DNA from: Jaenimonas drosophilae
Lineage: Eukaryota > Euglenozoa > Kinetoplastea > Trypanosomatida > Trypanosomatidae
Direction of reading: 5' to 3'
DNA length: 64,000 nucleotides
NCBI GenBank assembly: GCA_030849065.1
Contig: JASAON010001620.1
Coordinates: 1 to 64,000, forward strand
A model generated the notes under the pieces. It was not told the DNA's origin, did not search any database, and worked only from the letters and a program-made list of their open reading frames with translations. Within the stretch, counting starts at the first letter, position 1. Each line of letters opens with the position of its first letter. Of the stretch, positions 37,810-46,716 are shown in pieces. The translations under genes were made by a program, and so were the position numbers.

Positions 37810-38553
37810 TTACTGAAGACCGTAGGGCATGTGTTGGCGCGGGCCATCGTCCGTATGCTTGGGCTTCTCCAGCTCCAAGTCTGGAAGAGCGAAGTCCTGC
37901 ATTTCGTACTGCCGATCAAAGGGGCCTGTACGAGTCAATACCTTCCGCTTGCTCCACTTATCCACGAAGATGCTCTTCTGCGGATAGGGTCCCTTCCATG
38001 GATCCAGGCGGTCCTTTCGAACAAAGTCGTGATACTCTTCACCGAACAGTTCATTGGTGCCACCACGGTAGTTGTAGACGTGTTGGAAAAACTGCTTGCG
38101 CCACTCCCATCCTGCCTGCTCCGAGGCAAGTCCATCATGAGAAATAAGAATGACATCATCATCCTTCGCGGGCTTCACAAAACCGTACATCTCCTCGAAC
38201 TCATCTCCGGTCAGCTGCAGCGCATACTCCACTTCATCACGTGGTAGCCAGTGGCTGTGTGGGACCCATCGGTGCATCTTGGCCGGATTCATGCGACAAT
38301 CAATAAGGACTGTCCTTGGCTCTGGGTAGCGACCCAGGTGCTCCATGTCCTTCAGGAAGACCTGATGGCAGAGTAGATGGTGAAACGCGGCAAACTGCTG
38401 CTGTTCGTAGAGAAACTTATGTCGATCAAAGTACCACGGCTGGTACTCCTTTGGGTGCCAATTAAACCACTCACGGGGATTGATCTCTCCATCAATCATC
38501 ATGTGATGACGAGTTCTGCGGTCTGACTGCAAAAGCGTAAAACCGCGACGCAT
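37810..38553 (-). CDS. Rhodanese-like mitochondrial protein without the catalytic cysteine
   Basis: A 247-residue protein. The basic start MRRGFTLLQSDRRTR suggests mitochondrial import. A rhodanese fold spans about 75-175: RTVLIDCRMNPAKMHRWVPH corresponds to the first strand and HIPGA-like turn, and DDVILISHDGLASEQAGWEW to the active-site strand and loop, followed by HVYNYRGGTNELFG. In active rhodaneses the loop is CRxGxR; here it is SHDGLA, so the sulfur-carrying Cys is replaced by Ser. Flanking Trp/Tyr/Pro-rich arms (NPREWFNWHPKEYQPWYF) look like extensions of a structural protein in a large complex such as the mitoribosome. That placement is a guess. Confidence 0.7.
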   Translation of the reverse strand: MRRGFTLLQSDRRTRHHMMIDGEINPREWFNWHPKEYQPWYFDRHKFLYEQQQFAAFHHLLCHQVFLKDMEHLGRYPEPRTVLIDCRMNPAKMHRWVPHSHWLPRDEVEYALQLTGDEFEEMYGFVKPAKDDDVILISHDGLASEQAGWEWRKQFFQHVYNYRGGTNELFGEEYHDFVRKDRLDPWKGPYPQKSIFVDKWSKRKVLTRTGPFDRQYEMQDFALPDLELEKPKHTDDGPRQHMPYGLQ

Positions 38554-39435
38554 TGTCGCAGCAAATACTACACACTAAGCAGCCGTTAATACAGAGATGG
38601 CCACCACTTCAACAACGATGAAGAGTGGAATCAGAGCCTACCTAATGCTAGACCAAGTGATCCCGCATCAACAGCTTCATGTGAAAGTGTAAAATGGAGA
38701 GAGAGGGGGGGAGAAGCACTTTGGAGAGTCGCAACTCTTAAAACACACCTAGGGTGCAGGGGTACACAAAGCATGGCTCACAGCATGAAGATCATAGCTG
38801 CTGGCTCTGCTGTGCTTTCTGGAGTTGACGGCAATACGGAGTAGTTAAGCATTGCTCGGCTTTGACGATGGGTGTCATATTTCTGCTTTCTTGTCTCTTT
38901 TTTTTTTCAAATCAGGGGAGTAAGGGGGGAACGAACGCGAACAAAAGATCAAAAATGGGGCAAAGGACGAGCAAAGCACGCCCATTTACTTCGCAGCGTT
39001 GACATGCAGAAATGTCGTGTTTAGGAGGGGAGCGGAACTGCCACGCGGAATATGGGGGCCTCTTTGTTACCAAGGAGGTGGTCCCCGAATTCTGTTCGTG
39101 GGGTCCTAAAACACCCAATTATCGAAGATAGATCGGGAAAGAGTGGGGAGAAAAAGAACAAAGCAAAAGAGGAATGCAGCTAGCAGGTCATTCCATCGTG
39201 TTGTTTGCTTCACACCTCATTGTCGGACTCAGGTTGCCCGACATTCAGTGGGCAATCGGTTTCATCAGAGGTGGAGTGTCGAAGTTGAATGAAGGGGCTG
39301 ATATCGCGGACATATGACAAAAAAAATAAGTACCGTTTGTCCTATGATGCGTCCGAAACTTGGTGCACATGATGACCAGGCAGCTTCACGACAACAACAA
39401 CACGTATGGCTGACTGACTGACCTTCCTGCTGGAA
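38554..39435. other. Long intergenic / 3' UTR region, no gene seen
   Basis: About 880 bases between METK and the rhodanese-like gene. Short frames only (for example minus 38912-39118, 68 codons). A poly-T run at 38899-38907 and purine-rich patches occur. It is probably a long METK 3' UTR. Confidence 0.5.
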
Positions 39436-40614
39436 CTACTCCACCAGCTGCTTGGGGGTCTCCCAGGTGAAGCCACCCTTGCCAGTCTCGTCCTGGCGAC
39501 CGAAGTGGCCGAAGCGGGAGGTCATGTAGTAGATGGGACGGCGGAGCTTGAGCTCGTTGATGATGTCGTAGGGGCGAAGGCGGAAGTTCTTCTTCACGAT
39601 CTCCAGAAGGCGGGCATCGTCGTACTTGCCAGTGCCATAGGTCTCAACGAAGATGCTGAGAGGCTCAGCCACGCCAATGGCGTAGGCAAGCTGGACAAGG
39701 CAGCGGCGGGCATAGCCACCAGCGACGATGGACTTGGCGATCCAGCGAGCGGCGTAGGCAGCAGAGCGGTCAACCTTGGAGGGGTCCTTGCCAGAGAAGG
39801 CACCACCGCCGTGGGCACCCCAACCGCCGTAGGTATCCACGATGATCTTGCGACCGGTGAGACCGGCATCGCCGTGGGGGCCACCAATGACGAAGCGGCC
39901 AGAGGGGTTCAGCCAGTACTTGGTCTCGGCATCGAGGAACTTGGCGGGGATCACAGCCTTGATCACCTTCTCCTCAAGGTCCTTGCGGATGACCTCATTG
40001 GTGGTCTTATCGTCGTGCTGGGCGGAGATGAGCACCACAGCAACGCGCTGGGGGGTGAGGAGCTGGCGGCCGTTGCGGGTGTCGTACTCGTACTGGACAG
40101 TCACCTGCGTCTTGGCATCGGGGCGGGCCCATGGGAGGGCGCCGCTGCGGCGAAGCTCGCTGTACTTCACGGCGAGGCCACGAGCGAGCTCGTAGGTGAG
40201 GGGCATGAGGGACTCCGTCTCATCGGTGGCATAGCCGAACATCATACCCTGATCGCCGGCGCCGAGTTCCTCACCGTTGAAGTTACCCAGACCCTGGTAG
40301 ATATCGGGGGACTGCTGCTCAATAGCAATGAGGAGGTTGCAGGACTTGTAGTCAAGACCCTTGTCGGCGTCATCGAAGCCAATATCCTTGATGGCCTCAC
40401 GCACCACCTTCTGGTAGTCCAGAACAGTGGAGGTGGTGATCTCACCAAAGACCATGACCATACCAGTCTTGGAGCAGGTCTCGCAAGCGACCTTGGAGAA
40501 CTCATCACCGGCGAGGCACGCATCGAGGACGGCGTCAGAGACCTGATCGCAGAGCTTATCGGGGTGGCCTTCGGACACGTGCTCCGAGGAGAACATAATG
40601 GTGTGGACGGACAT
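39436..40614 (-). CDS. METK: S-adenosylmethionine synthetase (METK)
   Basis: A 392-residue enzyme that makes S-adenosylmethionine from ATP and methionine. Signatures are GHPDK (16-20), GAGDQG (118-123) and GGGAFSGKD (269-277), plus a C-terminus with TSRFGHFGR. Length is standard for eukaryotic MAT. It acts in the cytosol as a homotetramer or dimer. Leishmania and Trypanosoma carry tandem METK copies, but only one is in this window. The stop is TAG. Upstream, a C/T run and AATGTAG precede the ATG by about 55 bases. The plus strand is open over almost the whole gene, which reflects codon bias and not a second gene. Confidence 0.98.
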   Translation of the reverse strand: MSVHTIMFSSEHVSEGHPDKLCDQVSDAVLDACLAGDEFSKVACETCSKTGMVMVFGEITTSTVLDYQKVVREAIKDIGFDDADKGLDYKSCNLLIAIEQQSPDIYQGLGNFNGEELGAGDQGMMFGYATDETESLMPLTYELARGLAVKYSELRRSGALPWARPDAKTQVTVQYEYDTRNGRQLLTPQRVAVVLISAQHDDKTTNEVIRKDLEEKVIKAVIPAKFLDAETKYWLNPSGRFVIGGPHGDAGLTGRKIIVDTYGGWGAHGGGAFSGKDPSKVDRSAAYAARWIAKSIVAGGYARRCLVQLAYAIGVAEPLSIFVETYGTGKYDDARLLEIVKKNFRLRPYDIINELKLRRPIYYMTSRFGHFGRQDETGKGGFTWETPKQLVE

Positions 40615-40830
40615 GGTGGCGTTCGTAGGAATGGCGGTATGTAGATAGAGTTAAAATTCACTACATTCGTGGGGAAAAAAGACGTGAAGTGAGATAAAGC
40701 AAATTGTGAAGGATAAACACATTGAGTAACAACCAACAATGATGTTAGGGGTCATGTTGGCGGTTCACATACTGCACCAGCTTCGTTCTGTAGCCAAAGG
40801 CATTGGAAAACTGAATGAACTGCACACGAG

Positions 40831-42498
40831 TCAGTCATCATCATCTGTAACCTGTTCCACAACTCGTTCCTCCACTGAACGGTACTGAACTTTTAGCGGC
40901 ATGTGTGGCGGTGTTTCCACAATGTACTCCACCAGCTCCAGCTCCCGACGGTGACCATCGATCCAGGTCTTCAGTCGGTAGTTTGTCCAGATATCATCGG
41001 GCTTCATCGGAGCCCAGCAGAGCGGACAGTTCCACACATGAGTACTAACGCATTGCGCCAACACAGCAGAGAGCTCCATGCACTGCAGGTGCTCGCAACT
41101 GACACTTCTGACAGGGTTCTCAAGCGGAAGACCGGTCAATGGACACACCAAACGCACAAAGCCTTGTGTAACATCCAACTCTGCAGCGCGTCGGGCCGTG
41201 TTGTTGAACGAACGGTAATTGGAACAAAGCTGCTCCTTGAGCTCATCCGTTTCGAGAGCGAAGGCCAGAACCACAACAAGCAAGCCATTCCAAAGCTCCA
41301 AGTCATCTGGGCATGCGGGAAACTCAACGCCAAGAACAAGCTCCTCCACAGAGGGACCGTGTGTCACCAGCTCTGTCACGTCCACAGAAAGCGCTGCCTT
41401 TACTGCAGTTGGCTCCTTCCCAGCCGGAATTCGCCAGTTTGATGGTTGCTGTAGTGCGTGGCCATTGACTGTCACCGTCATCGAGAGGGTGGGGCTCTGC
41501 TCAAGCTCAACTGGCTCCATCCATCCTTGAGAGTGGTTGTACGCATCGTCGATGGGAAGAAGCAGAATTATTGGATTGCGAGTCATGTGAGGTACTGAAA
41601 ACTGCATCGTACACCGAATGCTTTCACTTTCCACACAAACCGCACCAAGCACGTCAACATATTTGTAGATGGGTGAGAGCACAAACTTGGTGGTATTCTC
41701 AAAAACATCTACGCGCAGCACATCCAAAACCGAATCGTCGGCTGGTAGCACAACCGTTGGAGAAGTACCTTCGTCACTAGGAGGATCTGGTTGATCATCC
41801 GTCTCATCTGGCATTGGAGCTTCCACCTCCGGAGTTGAGACTCTGTGCCCACTGGCCTCCGGCGCAGAGTCGTGGCTTGGGGCAGGCACGGCACTAACGT
41901 CCGATAGAGATTCGCCAATGAGTGGAAGAGGGGGAATTGGTGGGGGTGAAGCGGGTATGCTCGTCCGCCGTCGTTTGACACGGGTGGCCACATCACCCTC
42001 CTTTCGCTCACGCCGTTGTGCTCGCCGTACGTGAGAGTCGCTAAGATCCGCTCCATTGCTCTCTAGCAACTGACGTATTCCTTGAGCAGCGGTCCCAGAA
42101 ATAGCTCCAAGCAACGTCTGCATGATGCGCAGCTCATCAACGCTTAGCGACGCCAACGTTCCGGGAGACGCCGTAGTCACCGGAAGAGATGGTCGGGCGA
42201 CGGCTGCCGTATCTGTAAGAGCACGAGCAATCGCAGCGTGGGCAGCAGGGTGCTGAAACCACTTCGCCTCCTCTCTCGTTCGCGAGCTTGGGTCCGCATG
42301 AAAAAGCTGGATTCTTTGCCCATCGGTTGAGCGGACAGGGTAGTGCTCCCCTGGGTGGTGGTAGAACTCCACACAGCAGTCAAAGCCTTCTGGGGTGAGC
42401 AACGGTTCCAGATCACTGCTTGCTTCACGAATTTGGCCAGGCCACCATTCTCCATCCTCACATCGAACCCACACCTGCGTCCCCGGAGAGAAGCGCAT
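40831..42498 (-). CDS. PWWP-like plus SP-RING protein, putative SUMO E3 ligase (PIAS/SIZ family)
   Basis: A 555-residue protein. The N-terminus (about 3-75) looks like a PWWP or Tudor-type chromatin reader: GTQVWVRCEDGEWWPGQI, then CCVEFYHHPGEHYPVRS. A disordered Pro/Ser/Asp-rich linker follows (about 150-255). A PINIT-like region may span 260-430. The SP-RING is at about 445-500, with C452, C468-x-H470-x2-C473 and C491-x2-C494 as zinc ligands (SVSCEHLQC, WNCPLC). PIAS/SIZ proteins promote SUMO transfer to nuclear proteins; T. brucei SIZ1 affects VSG expression sites. I know of no PIAS protein with a PWWP-like N-terminus in animals or yeast. A C/T tract and CTTGTAG lie upstream. Confidence 0.8.
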   Translation of the reverse strand: MRFSPGTQVWVRCEDGEWWPGQIREASSDLEPLLTPEGFDCCVEFYHHPGEHYPVRSTDGQRIQLFHADPSSRTREEAKWFQHPAAHAAIARALTDTAAVARPSLPVTTASPGTLASLSVDELRIMQTLLGAISGTAAQGIRQLLESNGADLSDSHVRRAQRRERKEGDVATRVKRRRTSIPASPPPIPPLPLIGESLSDVSAVPAPSHDSAPEASGHRVSTPEVEAPMPDETDDQPDPPSDEGTSPTVVLPADDSVLDVLRVDVFENTTKFVLSPIYKYVDVLGAVCVESESIRCTMQFSVPHMTRNPIILLLPIDDAYNHSQGWMEPVELEQSPTLSMTVTVNGHALQQPSNWRIPAGKEPTAVKAALSVDVTELVTHGPSVEELVLGVEFPACPDDLELWNGLLVVVLAFALETDELKEQLCSNYRSFNNTARRAAELDVTQGFVRLVCPLTGLPLENPVRSVSCEHLQCMELSAVLAQCVSTHVWNCPLCWAPMKPDDIWTNYRLKTWIDGHRRELELVEYIVETPPHMPLKVQYRSVEERVVEQVTDDDD

Positions 42499-42798
42499 CC
42501 AACACCGGGGAACCTACACCGACATAAAGATTTTTTGTGGCAGTGACCTACAAGAACAAGTAGAGGGAAGAACGGAAGAACGCACAATGCACTTATGTGT
42601 TAAGTGGTGGCTTTGCATTCACCGCATGCACAAGGGAGGTGTGGGTAGGGAACGGAGGAAAAAGTGGTGAACGAAAAAAAATGTACGTAATGTAGAGGTG
42701 AACGGGGTGATCACATATCTAAGAACGACTCCTTGTGAGCGGCACCGACAGGTAAACAATGAGGAAGAAGAAAGTGGTGAAGTCGGTCTTTGCTTGAC

Positions 42799-43509
42799 CT
42801 AACTTTGTAGGTACGTAGGGTAGCTACACTGAGTGGGGCCGCAAGTGGTGAAGCCTAACTCGTGCTTGTACAGCTGCTCTTCCTCGTTGGTGAAGGTGTC
42901 CGCTCGCCAGTCGCCACTAGCATTTCGTCCCGCAGCGACGGCCTTGAGAGCCTTGGGGAACTGCGCGAAGATGTCCGCCAGAGGCAGCTCGCCAGGATTC
43001 TGAGAGAAGATGAGGTCGGGATCCACGCCCTCTTGAGCCTGGACACGCCGTGCGGTAAGGTGGGCCACCTTGGATCGGCTGTTGCTCTTGAGCATGGCGT
43101 TGGTGGGAACCTCTGCTGGCCACTCTACGACTCGTGACCGTTTCGTTCTCTGAACCGGAGTACTCATCCCCGTCTTGGGAACAGAGGGATCTCGGCTGCT
43201 TAGCTTGATTGAGTTTGAGGTTGGGGTACGTGCGTAACCGCGCATTGGCGGCTCCATCACTTTGGAGTTGGGAGTACGCCCAAGAGGCTGCTTCGCCGTA
43301 TTAACATTTTGAGATGACAAAGCTGCAGCGGGGCCATTGCGAACATACGCAAAGAGTACCTTTGTTGCCTGCTCATATCCCTTCATGTAGTTGTGAGATG
43401 CGGCCTTGGGTGCCGGCGGTACAATGCTGGACACATCCTCCTGCTTGAGGAACTGTCGGTATAGCAGCTCCTCAACTAGGGATGGACTCCACGGCACTGC
43501 GTTTTCCAT
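42799..43509 (-). CDS. Possible INCENP/CPC1 chromosomal passenger protein
   Basis: A 236-residue, mostly disordered and basic protein. The first 55 residues are helical (SLVEELLYRQFLKQEDVSS, YMKGYEQATKVLFAYVRNG). The middle contains several Thr-Pro sites (GRTPN, ARTPT, MSTPV), possible CDK or kinase targets. Near the C-terminus, GELPLADIFAQFPKALKAV and then GRNASGDWRAD (about 173-203) resemble an INCENP IN-box: a short hydrophobic L-x-L-x-D-I-F core, basic residues, a small-residue run and a Trp. The IN-box binds and activates Aurora B. Trypanosomatid CPC1 is a similarly short INCENP. The match rests on motif wording alone. The ATG at 43507-43509 is used; the frame also opens at a GTG three codons upstream. 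Confidence 0.5.
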   Translation of the reverse strand: MENAVPWSPSLVEELLYRQFLKQEDVSSIVPPAPKAASHNYMKGYEQATKVLFAYVRNGPAAALSSQNVNTAKQPLGRTPNSKVMEPPMRGYARTPTSNSIKLSSRDPSVPKTGMSTPVQRTKRSRVVEWPAEVPTNAMLKSNSRSKVAHLTARRVQAQEGVDPDLIFSQNPGELPLADIFAQFPKALKAVAAGRNASGDWRADTFTNEEEQLYKHELGFTTCGPTQCSYPTYLQS

Positions 43510-43842
43510 CACCTTCACTCTGTCGCTCTAAGCGTGCGTGTGGTAGGCAGCTCCTGTCGAGATGAACCAGTTGTTCCGATGTGTGCGTACACACAACAAC
43601 AAGCCACAGCAGCAGTAAGTCTAACTGGAAAACACAACGAATGAAGACGCAATGTTCATCATGAAAACAGATTGGAGGTATCACGTGAGGCTCCCTGCAA
43701 AGGGCAGGATTCATTCAGCAGATGAGCCTAGGCTCCAAGTTCCAAAGATTGTTGCAACAGCAGTCATCCGAATGAAGGAAGGAAACAAATCATAATCCGC
43801 AAGTATGATACGGAAGAGACGAAACGGTATATGCCGTCTGAA
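43510..43842. other. Intergenic region, no gene seen
   Basis: A 333-base spacer containing the CPC1-candidate 5' flank and presumed Yippee 3' UTR. No gene or repeat seen. Confidence 0.5.
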
Positions 43843-44262
43843 CTACGTGTTCGTGATTTCAGAATACATTGGCGGCGCTGCAGTGGGCCGCAATGACCCA
43901 AATCGCGAATCCTGTCGGATCTCGCGAATGAGACGCAGTTGGACAACGAACCTCCCAACCTTGCTCACCTCCTTCTGTTGAACCGAGACATCATATGTCC
44001 ATCCAATGTTGCGGTCACAATTTGAGCAGAAAATTTCTCGCGTCTTGTACACGCCAGTGAGAAGCGTGGCCCACTCAGCGGGACCACAGTAGTAATTGAG
44101 ACAGCGAGAAATGAGAAGAGCCGCGCCATACCTTCCATGAAATCGGTCGGCGATAACGTCATCCTTCATGCAAATGTGCGCGCCACAGCGGGAGCAGCCG
44201 TATGCGGTCGCATCCTCCGTCATTGGCGAGAATTGCAGTCTGGCGCGAATACGTCTTGCCAT
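43843..44262 (-). CDS. Yippee-like protein
   Basis: A 139-residue protein with the Yippee fold: YGCSRCGAHICMKDDVIADR (first CxxC), HGRYGAALLISRCLNYYCG, then TGVYKTREIFCSNCDRNIGW (second CxxC) and YVVQLRLIRE-like end. The two CxxC pairs bind one zinc. YPEL proteins are small, conserved proteins found at centrosomes and spindle in animals and as subunits of the GID/CTLH ubiquitin ligase; the role in kinetoplastids is open. The ATG MARRIRARL at 44260-44262 gives the family length. An upstream extension of 42 residues is not needed. Confidence 0.88.
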   Translation of the reverse strand: MARRIRARLQFSPMTEDATAYGCSRCGAHICMKDDVIADRFHGRYGAALLISRCLNYYCGPAEWATLLTGVYKTREIFCSNCDRNIGWTYDVSVQQKEVSKVGRFVVQLRLIREIRQDSRFGSLRPTAAPPMYSEITNT

Positions 44263-44727
44263 TTCTGTAGTTGTTTTTTGTGGGTTGTTGTATCGTATTG
44301 AGAGAGGCGAGGGGGGTAAAGCTGGTTGCCCTAGGTAAATGGCGGCTCTCACTGACGCACATTTGCGACGGAAAATGACAAGTAACAATCAAAGAAACAA
44401 CGAAGACGATACAGTCAATCCAGCAATTAAAAACATGCATTCACTGCAGGTCGTATGAATTTTGAGTCTCACCGGACATCATCTCTAAACAATAGATGGT
44501 AATTAGTTCAGGCGCCATTGTGAGGAATTGGCCATCAACCTTTCGTAAAAAAAACAAAAGGACGAAGGGCGGACAGGGCCGTGAGCCTCCACTTTCGGCC
44601 TCTCTGACAGCCCTGCCCCCATCCATTGAGGCAGTCACCGCTTCGCTATGGAAGGTAGGAGATCCACTTCATAGCACGAACAATAGGTGTGTGTTTAACG
44701 TCTACCATGTCCAGGAAGGTACTTCGA
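44263..44727. other. Intergenic region, no gene seen
   Basis: About 465 bases between TTC5 and Yippee. T-rich and C/T-rich minus-strand patches near 44270-44315 fit the Yippee acceptor. No coding signal. Confidence 0.5.
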
Positions 44728-45933
44728 TCAGGCAAAGAGTCGAGAGGACATACGCACAGGGGCGAAGGCGCTTGAGGGAAGAGGACGGCCATTCACCACA
44801 AGTGCCTTTGCAACTGGACGGCACTGCTGAACGGTAAGCGTAATTGCTTCAGAGCCATCAACGAAGGGAGAGGCAGGGACGATGTGCTCCACCTCCTCCA
44901 TCTTCTCAGCTGCCGGGAAGGACACGAAGTCACCAATCTTGATTGCTGTGGTTCCAACTTCGTACAGCATAAACAAGAAGAATGCTCCTTGCGCATCAGC
45001 TGCAAGGAGGGTCAAGGGTTGCATGTTGGGCTCAGTAAGGACATCCATCACAACACCGTAGCGCTGGTCCGTAGCGGTTCCCTTGGCGCACGTTGTTGCG
45101 AGCTTCGTCGTGAGCTTCTTGAACTCCTTCTTTCCTAGGGTGGACAGGTTCTTCATGCGAAGCTGCGCGCGACGAATGACGGCGGCGTTGTCTTCAAACG
45201 AGCGGGCGGTGCCCCTGAGGCGCATGCTGTCCAATTGGTGAGCGGTTTGAAACTCCTGTGTTGCCTGACCGAAGTAACCCATCAAGCTATCAAGTACACC
45301 CTTGTTGAAGTGAACATCAGGATCGGTTGGTGCCTTCCGAGCGGCTTGTGCCATTGCACCGTGGGCCTTGCGCACACCGTTGAAGGAGAGTCCATCTGCC
45401 GTGGCCTGGGAAAGCAGAGATAGAGCCAAGGTGTTCCAAGACTCTCCATCATTCATGTCCACCTTCACGGCGCAGTGGGCCTTTTCCACGGCGTCCGCCA
45501 AGTAGGCATGGCGCTTCTCCGGTGTGAGACCAGCTTCGCTGCACCGATTGCGCTGAATTTGGCTGTACTTCGTGAGTGCGCCAACATTGTTTGGCTCCAG
45601 CTGCAACGCATGGTCGAGAGCATCACAGGCCTCTTGATATGCATTGCGACGGAGGAGGCACTCGCCAAGTTCTACCCATGTGTCAGCCGTGCCTTGGTGA
45701 AGCTTCAGCGCAGCGTGGAAGTCTGCTTCCACCTCTTTTGATGCGATGGGAAGAAGCAGCTTGGACTTGCATCGCAGAAGCAGCAAGCGCGCCTTCTTGG
45801 CGTGATTGGACTCCGCTTCAGGCGAAGGCATGCTACGAAGAATGCGGTCAACCCCTTGGCGAACCTGGTCGTCAAAGACCTTGATCCCCATCAACTGCTC
45901 CAGGTCCTGCTCAAGCGCCTCCACGGACGTCAT
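44728..45933 (-). CDS. TTC5: TTC5 homologue (TPR plus OB fold)
   Basis: A 401-residue protein close in size to human TTC5 (440). TPR helices cover about 45-245, including DTWVELGECLLRRNAYQEAC, LDHALQLEPNNVGALTKYSQ and VHFNKGVLDSLMGYFGQATQ. A C-terminal OB-like domain follows, about 290-395, with IKIGDFVSFPAAEKMEEVEH and LVVNGRPLPSSAF, matching the end of TTC5 (GDSVAIPEP and VVNGKPQ type). In mammals TTC5 recognises the first residues of nascent tubulin and triggers tubulin mRNA decay, besides acting as a p300 cofactor. If the tubulin role is ancient, it would be relevant in a flagellate with a microtubule corset. Confidence 0.85.
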   Translation of the reverse strand: MTSVEALEQDLEQLMGIKVFDDQVRQGVDRILRSMPSPEAESNHAKKARLLLLRCKSKLLLPIASKEVEADFHAALKLHQGTADTWVELGECLLRRNAYQEACDALDHALQLEPNNVGALTKYSQIQRNRCSEAGLTPEKRHAYLADAVEKAHCAVKVDMNDGESWNTLALSLLSQATADGLSFNGVRKAHGAMAQAARKAPTDPDVHFNKGVLDSLMGYFGQATQEFQTAHQLDSMRLRGTARSFEDNAAVIRRAQLRMKNLSTLGKKEFKKLTTKLATTCAKGTATDQRYGVVMDVLTEPNMQPLTLLAADAQGAFFLFMLYEVGTTAIKIGDFVSFPAAEKMEEVEHIVPASPFVDGSEAITLTVQQCRPVAKALVVNGRPLPSSAFAPVRMSSRLFA

Positions 45934-46160
45934 TTGCTACGGCAGATGAGAAGTTGGGGAAACTGGACTAGGTTCCAGGTATAGAGGCTCAGGTACACTA
46001 CGGGAGAGCAAAGCACCAAGAAGTGAAGGAGGATTATGCATACATTGCTGGTAAGAAGGCAGAGACACCCACGGAGAGAGAAGCTGATGCATAAATGGCA
46101 GTGCTGTGAGCCGGCAGGACATGTTTCTATGGGTCGCATCTAGTGACTCATTCCAAATCA

Positions 46161-46547
46161 TCATAGAGTGTTGGTGTATTGAAGCATTAGTGCCTCACCC
46201 TGATTACCAAGAAGAAGCAACTTCTTGTGTGCAGAGTTCGCCACGCGACACGCTGACAACAGCGATAGAGTGGACATTGGCTCCTGTGCACTCTCAAGCA
46301 GACGGATGGATAGCGCGAGGGTTGTTCCATGCGACTCACTTGGTGAGGCAGTATTGTACAAATGGTAGTGTACCCCGTAAATCTCCTCAACCACTTTCCC
46401 TTGCACCACACTTTGACACAAGGGGCCCTCATGGAAGCGCAGCTGCTTCAGTCGGGCCACCTCTGAATCCGCCAAACGTGTTTCCGAGAAATTGCCTACT
46501 GCATCTGCGGGGGCTGCGGTGAAGAAGTGCGAGCTCCATATTCCCAT
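46161..46547 (-). CDS. Small protein of unknown function, possible N-myristoylation
   Basis: A 128-residue protein. It starts MGIWSSHFF, which satisfies the MGxxxS pattern for N-myristoylation. The rest seems to be a compact alpha-beta domain, with LKQLRFHEGPLCQSVVQGKV, VEEIYGVHYHLYNTA, LALSIRLLESAQEPMSTLS and HKKLLLLGNQGEALML. I do not recognise the family; size and pattern suggest a longin/roadblock-type or similar small complex subunit, but that is weak. The start is secure: a C/T tract ending CCACTGGCTAG lies eleven bases before the ATG. A longer in-frame extension overlapping DNA ligase is not translated. Confidence 0.65.
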   Translation of the reverse strand: MGIWSSHFFTAAPADAVGNFSETRLADSEVARLKQLRFHEGPLCQSVVQGKVVEEIYGVHYHLYNTASPSESHGTTLALSIRLLESAQEPMSTLSLLSACRVANSAHKKLLLLGNQGEALMLQYTNTL

Positions 46548-46557
46548 TAGCGTGAGC

Positions 46558-46593
46558 CTAGCCAGTGGAAAAGAGAGGCAGGTCAAGGAAAGG
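46558..46593 (-). promoter_or_regulatory. Predicted trans-splice acceptor for the 128-residue protein gene
   Basis: The minus strand reads CCTGCCTCTCTTTTCCACTG then GCTAG, AG at 46558-46559, immediately ahead of the ATG at 46545-46547. Confidence 0.8.
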
Positions 46594-46716
46594 TAGCCAC
46601 ATGAATGAGCCAACGGCATCAAGCCCCCCACTTCCTTCCACGGTGTCAGTAGAATTTTTTGTTTTATTCGCCGGCCCTCTCTCTCATGCATCCAGCATGA
46701 CGACCTCACAGCTGTG

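Noticed and set aside
39505..40644. 379-codon open frame on the plus strand
   Set aside because: Antisense shadow of METK, one of the most conserved genes in the window; the composition is typical of an antisense frame.
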